Assembly: GCF_013368755.1 (NCBI RefSeq)
Contig: NC_049563.1
Location: 1,302,001 to 1,366,000, forward strand
Direction of reading: 5' to 3'
From: Talaromyces rugulosus
Lineage: Eukaryota > Ascomycota > Eurotiomycetes > Eurotiales > Trichocomaceae
Length of the DNA: 64,000 nt
Both the position numbers and the translations under genes were made by a program. The notes beneath the pieces were generated by a model. It did no database searches and was not told the DNA's origin. It saw only the letters and a list, made by a program, of their open reading frames with translations. Each line of letters begins with the position of its first letter. Positions within the stretch are counted from its first letter, which is position 1. Below are positions 42,236 through 52,288 of this stretch, piece after piece.

Positions 42236-44293
42236 ATGCAAGGCAAAATGTGTGATACAAATCCCTCAAACGCTTCAGGAGCGAACACTCCCGCCATTCT
42301 CATCGGCATCTACGGATTACCTGGATCTGGAAAGACCACGATGATCAACGACTTGAAGCAACAGCTCGACGATACCAAGTATGTATTCTATGAAGGCTCT
42401 GAAGTGATTGACCGGGTTTTTCCCGGTGGCTTGATAGCCTTCCAGCAATCATCAGAAAAGGAAAAAGAAAGACATCGCGAAATCGCAATCAACACTATCC
42501 ATCGCGAATGCACTCAAAGCGGGAAAACGGGCATTTTGGCCGGCCATTTCATGTTCTGGGACAACCAGAATGAGGAACCCAAAACCGTTATGACTGAAGG
42601 AGACCTCAAAGCCTTTTCGCACATCCTCTACTTGGATGTGCCCACCGGCGAGATTTCACGGCGTCGTTCTTGCGACAGTGCCAGAAGACGCGAAGATCTG
42701 CCAATTGCACACTTGGAAAAATGGAAGAAGCAAGAAAAGGAAGGCTTGCAACTGCGTTGTCGCCGTCACAATATTTTATTCATGCGTCTTCCTCCCCACA
42801 TACAATTACCGACAGTTGCAGCACTGATTGAAGACTTCCACTCGCACAACGAGCCTTACAACTTTTCCAAAGCCCGGAAAGTGTTGGATGAAGCCATCAA
42901 TGCTAATAGCGACCATCTGGAGACCATTCTTGTTTTAGATGCGGACCGTACGCTGTCAGCAAAAGACACGGCCGCGTTGTTTTGGGACAAGGCCCTCAGC
43001 TCCCAGAGCATAGCTATGGATGAAAACCCTCTTAAGAAGCTCTTTGATGCATTGAGGTATTCCTACACTGCGTTTCGTCAAGCGACTTTACTGTATGAAG
43101 AAGCGGTAAATGAGGAAACCTTCCATGCGCTATGTCAGGATGTCGCATCGGAGACATCAATTTATGCGGAGTTTGCAGCGCTACTCCGTCTTGTCGCCCA
43201 GCAAAATCGCGTTGGCGCAATAGTCATCACCAGCGGACTGCGCAGTATCTGGGAAAAGGTGATAGAAAAAGTGGGCTTGCCTGAGCAGGTCAAGGTGATC
43301 GGTGGTGGTCGTGTCAAAGATGGATACGTGGTTACGCCTGCTGTTAAACATGATTTGGTCACGCGGTTACAGGACAAGCATGGGCTGTGTGTGTGGGCGT
43401 TTGGAGACAGCCCTATCGATTTGCCGATGCTACGCAAAGCGGACAGGGCTATCGTCGTCGTCGGTTACAAACACGAGAGAAGCAAATCCATGGAGGAGCC
43501 CTTGAACAGCGCCATTAACATCGAGGGCCTTAGAGCACAGCAAGCCCTACTACCTAGTAGTGTCGAGCCACGTTTGGACTTACTTCAGCTTCCCAGCGTC
43601 GATCTGACCCAGGAAGTGTTCCTCAACTCTTTGTTCACGCGGTACAGCCGACCTGACCTGGAATTCTGTCATGCCACAGAGAAGAATGCGGCCAAGATGC
43701 TCATGGCGCAAATGCGGGATGCGAGGAACAAAGGACCACAGCTGAGAACAGTCCATCAGCGTGTTGGTGCGTATTTGGCGACAGAGTATCTGACCGAGGT
43801 AATTGGCCTTGAAAAGTACACCATCCAGCATGTCCAAGGCTACCCGACTGATGGCCACCGGCTGCTTGATGAGTCTCGGACGTTGATCGTGGCACTGATG
43901 CGTGGCGGAGAGCCCATGGCGCTTGGCATCAACGATGTGTTTCCCCTCGCCATGTTTCTTCATGCTCGGATTAGCGAAGATATCAAGGAACATCATTTGG
44001 AAGGCATTGTGAATGTTATTCTTGTTGATTCGGTGGTGAATACCGGCAAGTCGGTGCTAGAATTTGTCGAGCGAATTCGCCAGCTCCATGCTACCGTTCG
44101 CATTGTGGTGGTGGCTGGCGTGGTGCAGGCTCAGAGTGTTACAAAAGGCACTGCATTTTACAAAAAGCTTACCCGTCATACTGGCTATCCCAAGTTTCAT
44201 ATGGTGGCCCTTCGACTATCGGAAAACAAATATAGTGGTCGGGGAGGAACTGACACCGGGAACCGCTTGTTTAACACGACGCAACTGGAGTGA
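42236..44293 (+). CDS. Three-domain fusion: P-loop kinase, HAD phosphatase, uracil-phosphoribosyltransferase-like
   Basis: Single exon, 685 residues from ATG 42236; the next Met, at 42248, is also possible. Domain 1 (about residues 20-215): P-loop kinase with GLPGSGKT at 27-34 and a lid-like RRRSCDSARRRED. Domain 2 (about 225-430): HAD fold with nucleophile Asp235 in LVLDADRT, ITSGLRS and Asp391 in FGDSPIDLPML. Domain 3 (about 480-685): PRTase with the PRPP loop VILVDSVVNTGKS near 598 and the family end GRGGTDTGNRLFNT. It looks like uracil phosphoribosyltransferase of the UPRTase_2 type, so nucleotide salvage or nucleotide turnover is likely. The combination of kinase, phosphatase and transferase in one chain occurs in other filamentous fungi as far as I know. 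Exact substrates cannot be told from sequence. Confidence 0.85.
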   Translation: MQGKMCDTNPSNASGANTPAILIGIYGLPGSGKTTMINDLKQQLDDTKYVFYEGSEVIDRVFPGGLIAFQQSSEKEKERHREIAINTIHRECTQSGKTGILAGHFMFWDNQNEEPKTVMTEGDLKAFSHILYLDVPTGEISRRRSCDSARRREDLPIAHLEKWKKQEKEGLQLRCRRHNILFMRLPPHIQLPTVAALIEDFHSHNEPYNFSKARKVLDEAINANSDHLETILVLDADRTLSAKDTAALFWDKALSSQSIAMDENPLKKLFDALRYSYTAFRQATLLYEEAVNEETFHALCQDVASETSIYAEFAALLRLVAQQNRVGAIVITSGLRSIWEKVIEKVGLPEQVKVIGGGRVKDGYVVTPAVKHDLVTRLQDKHGLCVWAFGDSPIDLPMLRKADRAIVVVGYKHERSKSMEEPLNSAINIEGLRAQQALLPSSVEPRLDLLQLPSVDLTQEVFLNSLFTRYSRPDLEFCHATEKNAAKMLMAQMRDARNKGPQLRTVHQRVGAYLATEYLTEVIGLEKYTIQHVQGYPTDGHRLLDESRTLIVALMRGGEPMALGINDVFPLAMFLHARISEDIKEHHLEGIVNVILVDSVVNTGKSVLEFVERIRQLHATVRIVVVAGVVQAQSVTKGTAFYKKLTRHTGYPKFHMVALRLSENKYSGRGGTDTGNRLFNTTQLE

Positions 44294-44636
44294 GCTTTGG
44301 TTTGGTTATAGATTCCGTTGGCCGTGTTGGTAGACCGTATAGTCATTGTTAGGTGCCATAAAATCGACATTTCAGACTTGGAGAGTGGTCGCTTCGGTAA
44401 ATGAAGATGTCAGCCGTCGGCAAGTCCAGATATTTGCCGAGTTTGAGAACTTCCGCATTGAAACAGAAAAATTGAAACGAAAGCCGGTCGTATCGTATTA
44501 ATAATTATAAGTCATCTAGACGCCTCGTGTCAGCGGAAATTAAGAAGCGGGGGTGGGGCAATGGTATCATCTCTGCTGTGAAAACAAATCTCCAAAATAG
44601 TTTTCTCTTCAACTCATCAATCATACCAACAATACC
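44294..44636. other. Intergenic
   Basis: 3' flank of the fusion gene and promoter of the DUF1989 gene; both genes are on the plus strand. Nothing else seen. Confidence 0.6.
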
Positions 44637-45637
44637 ATGACTTCAGCATCTCCTCGTCGGCCGCCGCCTGCATACACTGCGCCGAGCACGTCCACAGTCC
44701 ACGCATCTTCACAAGTATACCGAGATGTAGCTGCAACAGCCGCTCGGCCAGACGCACGCATTCTCGAAACATCATTCACAATCCGGCCATGCTCCGGCCA
44801 AGCGTGGATCGTGCGGGCAGGCCAGGTGTGCCGACTGACGACGCCACAGGGCCCGCAAGTAGGCGACTTGAACATCTGGAACGCAAACAATCCGCGCGAA
44901 CGCATGTGGGCAGCGCGTACTCGGCAAATCCACAGCTCACACGTCTCCGTCGGGGACCGGCTGTGGTCGAATTTGCCTTATCTGCGGCCGCTGGTCACCA
45001 TCACTGGCGATTCCCTCGGAGGCGGGCAGCTCGACCAGGTGCTGGATGAGGAGGGCAAGCGGCGAGAGGGCACTGAGTTTGGCACGACAAAATGGGGTGG
45101 CCGTGTGCATGACCTGCTGGGCACGCGCTGCGACCCGTATGTCAACCTGCTGATGGGCGGCGAGAGCTTCGACTTTCACTGCCACTCGAACCTGACGCGA
45201 GCGGTAGTGCCGTACAGCTTGACAGAGCTGGATGTGCACGACGTGTTGAATGTCTTCCAGGTGACGGGGCTAGACGAGCAGGGCAAGTATTTCATGGAGG
45301 CGTCGCCGGCCAAGGCGGGCGAGTACTTTGAGTTCTTCGCCGAGGTGGATGTGCTGTGTGCGCTTTCTGCGTGTCCGGGAGGTGAGTAGTATTTCCAAAT
45401 GACAGTATTTTTGTGTTGCTGATGATGTGTTTTGAAGGAGACTTGTCGCAGTGGGGATGGGAGGGCAAAGAGGGAAGCGACATGGCCGCGACGTGTCGTC
45501 CGCTGGGCGTCGAGGTCTACCGCATGGTCAACGCGCGCCTGCTCGATGGCTGGACGCAGCCTGCCTGCGCTCCGTACAAGGGCATGCATGGTCTGAGGAT
45601 GCCTGTCAGAGAAGATGATGGCTATGTGGGGAATTAG
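44637..45637 (+). CDS. DUF1989 (urea carboxylase-associated) family protein
   Basis: Two exons, 44637-45381 and 45438-45637, give 314 residues. After a Pro/Ser/Ala-rich leader of about 45 residues comes the family core: QAWIVRAGQVCRLTTPQGPQ, VGDLNIWNANN, ERMWAARTRQIH, GTRCDPYVNLLMGGESFDFH, CHSNLTRAV, VFQVTGLDEQGKYFMEASPA, EFFAEVDVLCALSACPGGDL. The His/Cys-containing FDFHCHSN block is typical. In bacteria the family stands beside urea carboxylase or allophanate hydrolase and some members act on amines or guanidine derivatives; the fungal role is uncertain. The coding sequence is GC-rich by comparison with the accessory genes to its left. Confidence 0.88.
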
Positions 45638-47103
45638 ATATAAATCTATTCACATTAACTGATATATGGGTGTACATGAACATTTTACTTTTCCTCCAAG
45701 AATGATATGGGGGAAAATCACCCCAAAAGACCCATCAAGAGCGCCCCAAACACAAACAAGACAGGCGTGTAGTTCCAATGATCGTACTGGTCGATGCCAT
45801 GAATCTAACAAGCAATGGCATCTGCAATAGTCACCCAGCCCGTGCCAATATCACGCCTCCCACAGCTATCCGAGTGCCCAGAGACAACGTGATGAGCAGC
45901 GCAGAGCCCATGAAGATATTTCGGGTGCCTTAGATGATCATTATGTAGTCAACTGCTCGTCGCCGGGGGTGCGCAGGTCCTCGAAGTAAAGCTCAGCGCA
46001 TGGCCAGGGTGCAGCATGCAGTTTACACCGAAGGAAGCCGGCGAAGGTGGCGCCAAAGTCAATGGCAACGAGGGCCAGAGGAGGCTATTGGGAGATGGAC
46101 ATTGCGAGAGATCACTTTTCAACGTTCAAGGATGAATATCCAAGATTCAAATGCATTGATGCTCCAGATGTGGAGGAGCAATAAACAAGATTTTATAGTC
46201 AGGCCAGCACAAATAAGACAGTACTATGTACGAGGCAGCTCCACTGTCTCCAGGCAGGCATCGCGCCGATTGGCCATTAGGGCGGCCGAAGTGTCGATCG
46301 CTCACGAGTCATTTCAACGAGAGCAACACAGTAACGCTTCGTGCTGGCTTCAAAGAATGTTGTTGATCGAGGAAGGGAAGAAAGAGCTCTGCGGAAATAG
46401 CCCGACTATATCCGGCGCTATTCCCGATGCGGTTTCACAGCATATTACATAAGGCCTTACTTAAGAACCCCGCTCACGTGACTGTCCCGCCGAGGCTTCT
46501 GGAGCCGCCACGCGCCGCGATGACGACATCGCTGTTACATGAACCGTTTTTACAGTTACTTGTCAGTAGTCTTGTTTTTTTTTCAAGGTGATTATTTAGT
46601 GCTGCATGTAATTGTTGCTTGGAAACTGTTATTCCGCACAAGACTATAGTTCGGAATATCAGCCCCCTGCCGGACTCCGGACTCCGATCTCTTCATTGTT
46701 AGTACTTAGGCAATGCGATTATCACATCGATTGGGGAGATAAGGTTACAGTAGCGTGCGTAGAACAAGGAGTCAGTGTAGCATCACCATCCTCTTAGAGA
46801 TCAGTAATGCGATCACGTCTCCGGCTGTCCTGATTGGGAATGTTCGTTCAACGGTGGCTCTCTCCGGCCCGCCCAGCGCGCAACTATAAGAGCTGCCTGC
46901 CCCTCCTCTCTCTCCGCCTCGTCTCCGCCTCTTTTCCTCTTGCAACCTCTTTGCTTCGTCATTGCTCGACTCGGTCTTCGATCACGCAAGCCTTTTTCTC
47001 TCTTCCACTGCTGCAACGTCCTTTCAGCCCACGCTCTCTCTCTCTCTCTCTGTCACCATTTCAGACCACCGTCAGCACTCATTTACCTAGACACCGTCAC
47101 ATC
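45638..47103. other. Intergenic 1.5 kb with a possible membrane-protein remnant and the pbi2-like promoter
   Basis: On the minus strand, about 45725-46080, a broken reading gives hydrophobic pieces such as GSALLITLSLGTRIAVGG and NYTPVLFVFGALLMGLLG, interrupted by stops: perhaps a decayed membrane-protein gene. The plus-strand open frame at 46000-46452 is not convincing. The promoter of the next gene has TATAAG near 46885 and a pyrimidine-rich leader ending in (CT)9 at 47034-47051. Confidence 0.4.
47034..47051 (+). repeat. (CT)9 microsatellite in the leader of the inhibitor gene
   Basis: Nine CT units lie about 50 bp before the start codon, inside a long pyrimidine-rich stretch common in highly expressed fungal promoters. 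Confidence 0.7.
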
Positions 47104-47529
47104 ATGACTCTCTACAACGTACGTCTACTGTACTTCGTTGCCCACTGCTGGACTCGCTGCTGACTCCTCCTAGGTCACCCTCAAAGACTCTGTTCCTCCC
47201 GAGAAGCTGGAAAAGTACGGGCCCCTGACCATACTCGCTGAGATATTGAGAGACCGCAGACTGACCGATAGTTATCAAAAGAGCCAAGGAGGAAGCCCGT
47301 AATAATGGCGGTACTATCAAGCACGAATATACCCTGATCAAGGGATTCACGTAAGTTGGACCCCCATCTCCTCTCCGTTTACTGAAATCAGATCTGTCCT
47401 GTGTCCACTGAATTCCAGTCTCTAACCAAATGCGCTCTTAGTGTCGAGTACCCCGACGACCACATCTCCGTCCTCGAGACCAACGAACACATCCATGTTG
47501 AGCAGGATGGCAAGGTTTCCACTCAGTGA
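47104..47529 (+). CDS. pbi2: Peptidase inhibitor I9 family protein (Pbi2-like)
   Basis: Four short exons, 47104-47118, 47174-47214, 47282-47350 and 47442-47529, give 70 residues. The joined protein starts MTLYNVTLKDSVPPEKLEKA, continues KEEARNNGGTIKHEYTLIKG and ends with the conserved tail (FTVEYPDDHISVLETN, then HIHVEQDGKVSTQ). This is the fold of subtilisin propeptides and yeast Pbi2, which inhibits vacuolar protease B and helps vacuole fusion. The third exon must start at 47282, after AAAAG, to keep the frame; nearer acceptors do not. No signal peptide, as expected for the cytosolic inhibitor. A TATA box and CT-rich leader suggest strong expression. Confidence 0.88.
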
Positions 47530-48125
47530 TGGTGTCATCGCATGACATGGTCGCCTGAATTTGGACTCGACAAGCACGCCGACCGTGTGTGGAAATGGCT
47601 TTCTCTAATGATGATTACGATGATCTCTGTTTTATTATACCAAGATTCTAGTCGGAATGGATCAACTACCAGTTACTTGACTTGACATGTAAGAATGTGC
47701 GCATAATAATAGTAATTATATATTATGTGGTCGCGATAAGCCAAGGCCCCATCAACACGCCGAGACGGGTTTCTTTGTTCCGCTCTGGCGGGGAGACAAA
47801 GAGACCGCATGAGTCATGGAACATGGAAATAAAATTAAATGAAATAATTAAATAAAAATAACAATTCTCAGCCTTCTGACAGACTGCTGCCTGAGGCATA
47901 CAGAGTATTACGCCAGTCCCAACATGGAGAACTGTCACATGACTCTCGGCCAATCGGAGACAGGCAGCAATAACGTCACTCACTGCCCCGAGCGGTTGGA
48001 CGCGGCGTAAGAAACCATCTTGACCCTCATCACTGACCGACTCTCTTCTCTATTTCCCCCTCTCAAATAACAATAATAATATCCTCGTCCCGGGGCGGCT
48101 TTTGCACCAATATGGACATCTAGCC
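47530..48125. other. Intergenic
   Basis: 3' flank of the inhibitor gene and promoter of the kinase gene. A minus-strand open frame at 47723-47983 has no family pattern. Confidence 0.55.
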
Positions 48126-49560
48126 ATGGCTCGCTCCATCCGCCTCTTATCGCCGAGACGCTGGCCGTCTCCCGTCTCTCGCTTTCACCGCACTTATTCC
48201 ACTACCACATCCTCCAACCCAGCACAGCCATGGAGTTATCCTCCGTCATGGACCAACGTCGCCGAAGATGAAATCGCCAAATTGGCAGCCATGCGGCGGC
48301 TGCCATTGACGCTGGGCCATCTCCTCAAGTAAGTCAGAACCTGTGCAATTCGTCGATACCCGCTGACTTGACAGACACGGCCAACCTCCGTTATCCAAAC
48401 AAGCTCTACTAGATTCTGCCAATTTTACTCTATCTCTCCTGCCAGCGCGTTTGGCATACCGAATCCAATGTCTGCGGAACCTCCCCTTTATCGTTGTATC
48501 CAATCCACATGTTTCGCGAATCTACAACAACTACCTACACTCGCTGTCGACCTTGTTGCCGTATCAACAGCGCCGAATCACCACCCTGGATGAAGAGAAA
48601 CAGTTTGCCGAGGTGATGTCAGACCTCGTCCAGACACACTCCAACACCATCCCCATTCTGGCACGCGGGTTCCTCGAATGCCGGAAATATATCAGCCCGG
48701 AAGAAGTCACCCAGTTTCTCGACTCGCACCTGCGAGCACGCATAGGGACGAGGCTAATTGCCGAGCAACATTTGGCTCTGCATTTTGCGTCACAGCCCAT
48801 CAGCGACGAAAATCCGAACCCGCCCGCCTCTCAGCGAGAGCAGTGTCCGCCAAATTACATCGGCGTCATTGACACAATGCTGCGACCATCGCAAATCATC
48901 AGGTCGTGCGAGCATTTTGTTGGGGAAATCTGTGAGCTAAAATACGGCGTGCGACCCAGCCTCGTGATCGGCGGCGAACCAGACACGGCTTTTGCCTACA
49001 TCCCCGTACACGTAGAATATATCATCACAGAGCTGCTAAAGAACGCCTTCCGAGCGGTCGTAGAGTCTGGCAACGAGCGCGAGCCGATCGAAGTGACCAT
49101 TGCCGCAGCGCCTGACGTACCGGGCAACCATCCGAATCCAATACCCCATCTCCCACACCACGCGCGCGATGGCGACGTCAATGTCGAGATTGGCCAGGAA
49201 GTGCCTGTTGCCAACGAAAACATCCGGCTCACAAACGCTTCGTCGCAGAGCATCACCATCCGCATCCGCGACCGCGGCGGCGGCATTCCGCCCGAGGTAC
49301 TCCCCCAAATCTGGTCGTATAGTTTCACGACATTCTCCGAAAACGACCTGCCCGGGGGAACCAACGGCAATATTGACGCACTAAACACGATATCCGGCAG
49401 TGGTGGGAACACCAGCACGATTGCCGGGCTGGGCTATGGCTTGCCCCTGAGCAGGGCGTATGCTGAATACTTTGGAGGCAGCATTGCCGTGCAGAGCCTG
49501 TGGGGATGGGGGACCGATGTGTACTTGACTCTGCAGGGCGTTGGACGTATTCAAGATTGA
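48126..49560 (+). CDS. Mitochondrial pyruvate/branched-chain keto-acid dehydrogenase kinase
   Basis: Two exons, 48126-48328 and 48375-49560, give 462 residues. The N-terminus (MARSIRLLSPRRWPSPVSRF) is rich in Arg and Ser, a mitochondrial presequence. A helical domain follows (ARLAYRIQCLRNLPFIVVSN), with the family's E-box-like helix, then the GHKL ATPase domain: N-box ELLKNAFRAVVE, G1 box IRDRGGGIP and G2 box GLGYGLPLSRAYAEYFGG. Such kinases phosphorylate the E1-alpha subunit and switch off pyruvate or branched-chain keto-acid dehydrogenase in the matrix. Sequence alone does not tell which complex is the target. An insertion between the N and G1 boxes (VPGNHPNPIPHLPHHARDGD) is longer than in the animal enzymes. 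Confidence 0.92.
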
Positions 49561-50085
49561 TGTTCTGGACATGTTTGATCATTGATCGCATTGTTAGGAC
49601 AACTAAAAGAAGTATTCTAACTGTCATGAAAGCACCTCGTCTAGCACTAGCGATTCAGCCTTACTTAGCATAGCCATAATATTCAATAGTATATTAAACC
49701 ATACTGTTAGCATCATCGAAACTTAAGGCTATCAACCTCATAAATGCACAGATCCATCATTCTACGACTACACATGCAAGTCAGGGGTAAGCACCGACCC
49801 CGCGGAGCCCCGGATCTACCACGGCATTCAGCCTCCGACTATAATAACCAGACGGCCAACCGGGTTTGAGTGATTGTTCAATTTCATAAATGTCGGCATC
49901 GGAGAAATCGAGAGAGACTGTGTAAGATCGAGAGCCGATACAAGGATCCGCGGATCCGCGGAGTCGGGGGATATTAAGTATATAAAGCCATGCACAACAT
50001 CAGTGTCAACTAAATCAATATTTATTCAGATCAATTTTCGAATCAATTTCCGAATCAAAATTTCCACATCACCAGACAATAAACC
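49561..50085. other. Upstream region of the O-methyltransferase
   Basis: Spacer between two plus-strand genes. It holds a 16-bp perfect palindrome at 49947-49962 and a TATA-like run (TAAGTATATAAAG) near 49980. Confidence 0.6.
49947..49962. promoter_or_regulatory. 16-bp palindrome TCCGCGGATCCGCGGA
   Basis: Perfect palindrome with two CCGCGG hexamers, about 125 bp before the O-methyltransferase start and just upstream of a TATA-like run. This is a plausible dimer-binding site for a Zn2Cys6 protein. Confidence 0.5.
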
Positions 50086-50757
50086 ATGGAAGCAATCTTC
50101 AACTACGAAAACTTCCGTCTCGCGCCGCGCTTCGACGCACAAGCACAATCATCCATGCTCCGACCAAACCCTAAACTCGAGCATGCCCTAGCCAACTCCT
50201 CTGCCAACGGACTCCCACCCATCAACGTGCTGCCCATTGCCGGCCAGCACTTATCCATCCTGACACAACTAATCGGCGCCAAATCCGTACTCGAAGTTGG
50301 AACGCTGGGCGGATACTCGAGCATCTGTTTCGCCGAAGCGGGCGCAAAAGTAACCAGTATTGAAATCGACCCGAAACACCGCGAGACAGCGCTGCAAAAC
50401 GTGGCGGGGCTGGATGTCGAAGTCCTGCTGGGGGCTGCGTTGGATGTGATGCCCAAATTGGCAGAGGAAGGGAGGCGGTTTGATATGGTCTTTATCGATG
50501 CGGATATGACCGACCACTGGGAGCAGTTTGATTGGGCTGTGAAGCTGACTCGGGCTGGTGGATGTGTGTTCTTGGATGATGTGGTGGCTGCGATGATCAA
50601 AGATGGGCATCCACAGGAAGGAAAGGAGTCTATTTTGACGCAGGTGGGCAGGGATGAGAGGGTCAAGGCTACGCTGGTGCCGACTGTGGCTTGTCACCCC
50701 ATGGCTCCAAATCCAGTGTTTAATGGATACGTGCTAGCTATAGTGAAGGACCGCTAA
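50086..50757 (+). CDS. O-methyltransferase, CCoAMT-like (family 3)
   Basis: Single exon of 223 residues. Class I SAM-dependent fold: SVLEVGTLGGYSSICFAEAG is the SAM loop, VTSIEIDPKHRETA carries the acidic residue that holds the ribose, and FDMVFIDADMTDHWEQFDWA with GGCVFLDDVV are the metal- and substrate-binding parts of the caffeoyl-CoA/catechol type. Members methylate catechol-like hydroxyls with a divalent metal. The substrate is unknown. It could serve secondary metabolism or detoxification; no neighbouring pathway gene points to either. Confidence 0.9.
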   Translation: MEAIFNYENFRLAPRFDAQAQSSMLRPNPKLEHALANSSANGLPPINVLPIAGQHLSILTQLIGAKSVLEVGTLGGYSSICFAEAGAKVTSIEIDPKHRETALQNVAGLDVEVLLGAALDVMPKLAEEGRRFDMVFIDADMTDHWEQFDWAVKLTRAGGCVFLDDVVAAMIKDGHPQEGKESILTQVGRDERVKATLVPTVACHPMAPNPVFNGYVLAIVKDR

Positions 50758-51100
50758 AGGGGTGTGTTTGTTTACAGTTATCTGGGAAAGTTGTTGAGAG
50801 AATTGGCAACTTGATTGGTATAGAAGTGAAGGATTTTTGTATCTGATGTTGGACATGCATTGTACACAATTTTTAAGACAAAATTGAAGTTTTAGAAAAA
50901 AAAAATGTGGTCGAAGAAGAAGAAATAAAAAGTAAAAAGGCTCATTTCAATCCCATTTCCAAATGGACTAGTATGTTTGGTCACTCGCAAGAATGAATGC
51001 AAGCGGCTCGAAGTCTGTTCACTCCAGTCAGTATCTCCTCTGTGCCAACATAATGGAGTAAAAACTTGAACCCACCTAAACAGTTCAATGTTTTCAACAT
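50758..51100. other. Intergenic, convergent gene ends
   Basis: 3' flanks of the O-methyltransferase and of the cysteine-rich protein gene, with A-rich runs near 50900. Nothing else seen. Confidence 0.6.
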
Positions 51101-51364
51101 CTAGACGATGCAAGCACCCTGCTGGGTGTACCACGGACCAGCAGGCTCCCAGCCGCTCTTGGGCGGGATGTAGCACCGCAAGCCGGCGCAGCAGACAGTC
51201 TGTCCCTGGTCACAGGCACCGCCCTTGGGGCTGCATGACTGGCTCTGGACATTATCGCCGGGGTTGAAGTTGTCGGCGTTGTCGGTGTTGTCACGGGTCT
51301 CGATGGCGGCGCCGAGGGCGAGGGTGGTGAAGAGGAGAGTGGTGAGGCCGGTGAAGAAATGCAT
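51101..51364 (-). CDS. Small secreted cysteine-rich protein
   Basis: Single exon of 87 residues. Signal peptide in the first 18-20 residues (MHFFTGLTTLLFTTLALGAA). A short acidic, Asn-rich pro-like segment follows (IETRDNTDNADNFNPGDN). The mature part has six Cys in the order C-C-CC-C-C (QSCSPKGGACDQGQTVCC, AGLRC, GACIV), the pattern of knottin-like or small defence/effector-like secreted proteins. I cannot assign a function. A Gly/Trp/Pro-rich loop (YIPPKSGWEPAGPWYTQ) lies between the fifth and sixth Cys. The minus-strand open frame just upstream (51380-51589) is probably leader. Confidence 0.8.
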   Translation of the reverse strand: MHFFTGLTTLLFTTLALGAAIETRDNTDNADNFNPGDNVQSQSCSPKGGACDQGQTVCCAGLRCYIPPKSGWEPAGPWYTQQGACIV

Positions 51365-52288
51365 TTTGATGAGTTTTTTTTAGAGCTCTAGCAGGAGAAC
51401 TGTTAGAAGACAAGTTTTGATAGAAGTAGTACTGTGAAAAACAAACCGTGTATTTGGTTGGGGAAGAAAGTTGGAGATGGTGAACTGAATGATTGATTGC
51501 GTGCTTGATGATGAATGGGATAGAACGGAGAACCTCACGCCATCTTTATACTTGCTCATCCAGCCAGATTTTCGCTTTGCTGTTGTCATGGGCGATCTCT
51601 ATTGATGCCGATATCATGATCATCATTGGATTTATCTCAACAATAAGCCAAACAAGCAAGGGGTGATGTTTTTCTAGATACAAAAACCGATATCAAAATG
51701 ACTCGGTGATATGAGCTACACATGCAGCACATCTATGCAGAGTATTTCACTCTAGATATCGAAAGGATCATCGTCAACGATGATAACTGAGGCAAAGAGC
51801 GACTTCTGGAGAGTACGGTGTAGTATCTTCCTTGCTGCTAGATACTGTACTGCATGCGAAAATAATAATATTAGCAGAATAAAACAAATTCTATCTCAGA
51901 TACAGCTAATTTCTCAATGCGCAATAGTCGATCTCAATAGTTCCCCGGATTATCAGCCGAGGCAAGGGGTTTCCGTTTGTCTCAACTCCCTGCAGGCTTG
52001 GCAGGGGTGATCTTCAAAAACAAAAAGACAACAAAAAAACTCAGCCCAACATCAACGTGTCTCTAAAACAGTAGCGGTAGAGATTTATTTGGGTTTGATT
52101 ACCCCGGGCGATCTCCACAAATTATGCACTCGTGTCAATATAAGCACCTGCTCCCTGCTTCTTGTGCGACTTGTTTAATGAAATCTTGCTGATTTCGAGT
52201 GGAAAAAATAATATTAAAAAAAAATGATATCAAAAATTAATTTGTTTTGTCTGGGACATGTTCTACTAATTGATTAATACGTTTGATA
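51365..52288. other. Intergenic
   Basis: Promoter of the cysteine-rich protein gene and 3' flank of the esterase gene; both genes are on the minus strand. AT-rich, with A-runs near 52030 and 52210. No supported gene. Confidence 0.5.

Noticed and set aside
46000..46452. 150-residue plus-strand open frame
   Set aside because: No family pattern, odd composition and no promoter or splice logic; overlaps a possible remnant on the other strand.
51380..51589. 69-residue open frame upstream of the cysteine-rich protein
   Set aside because: Probably its leader; low-complexity Ser/Thr translation without support.
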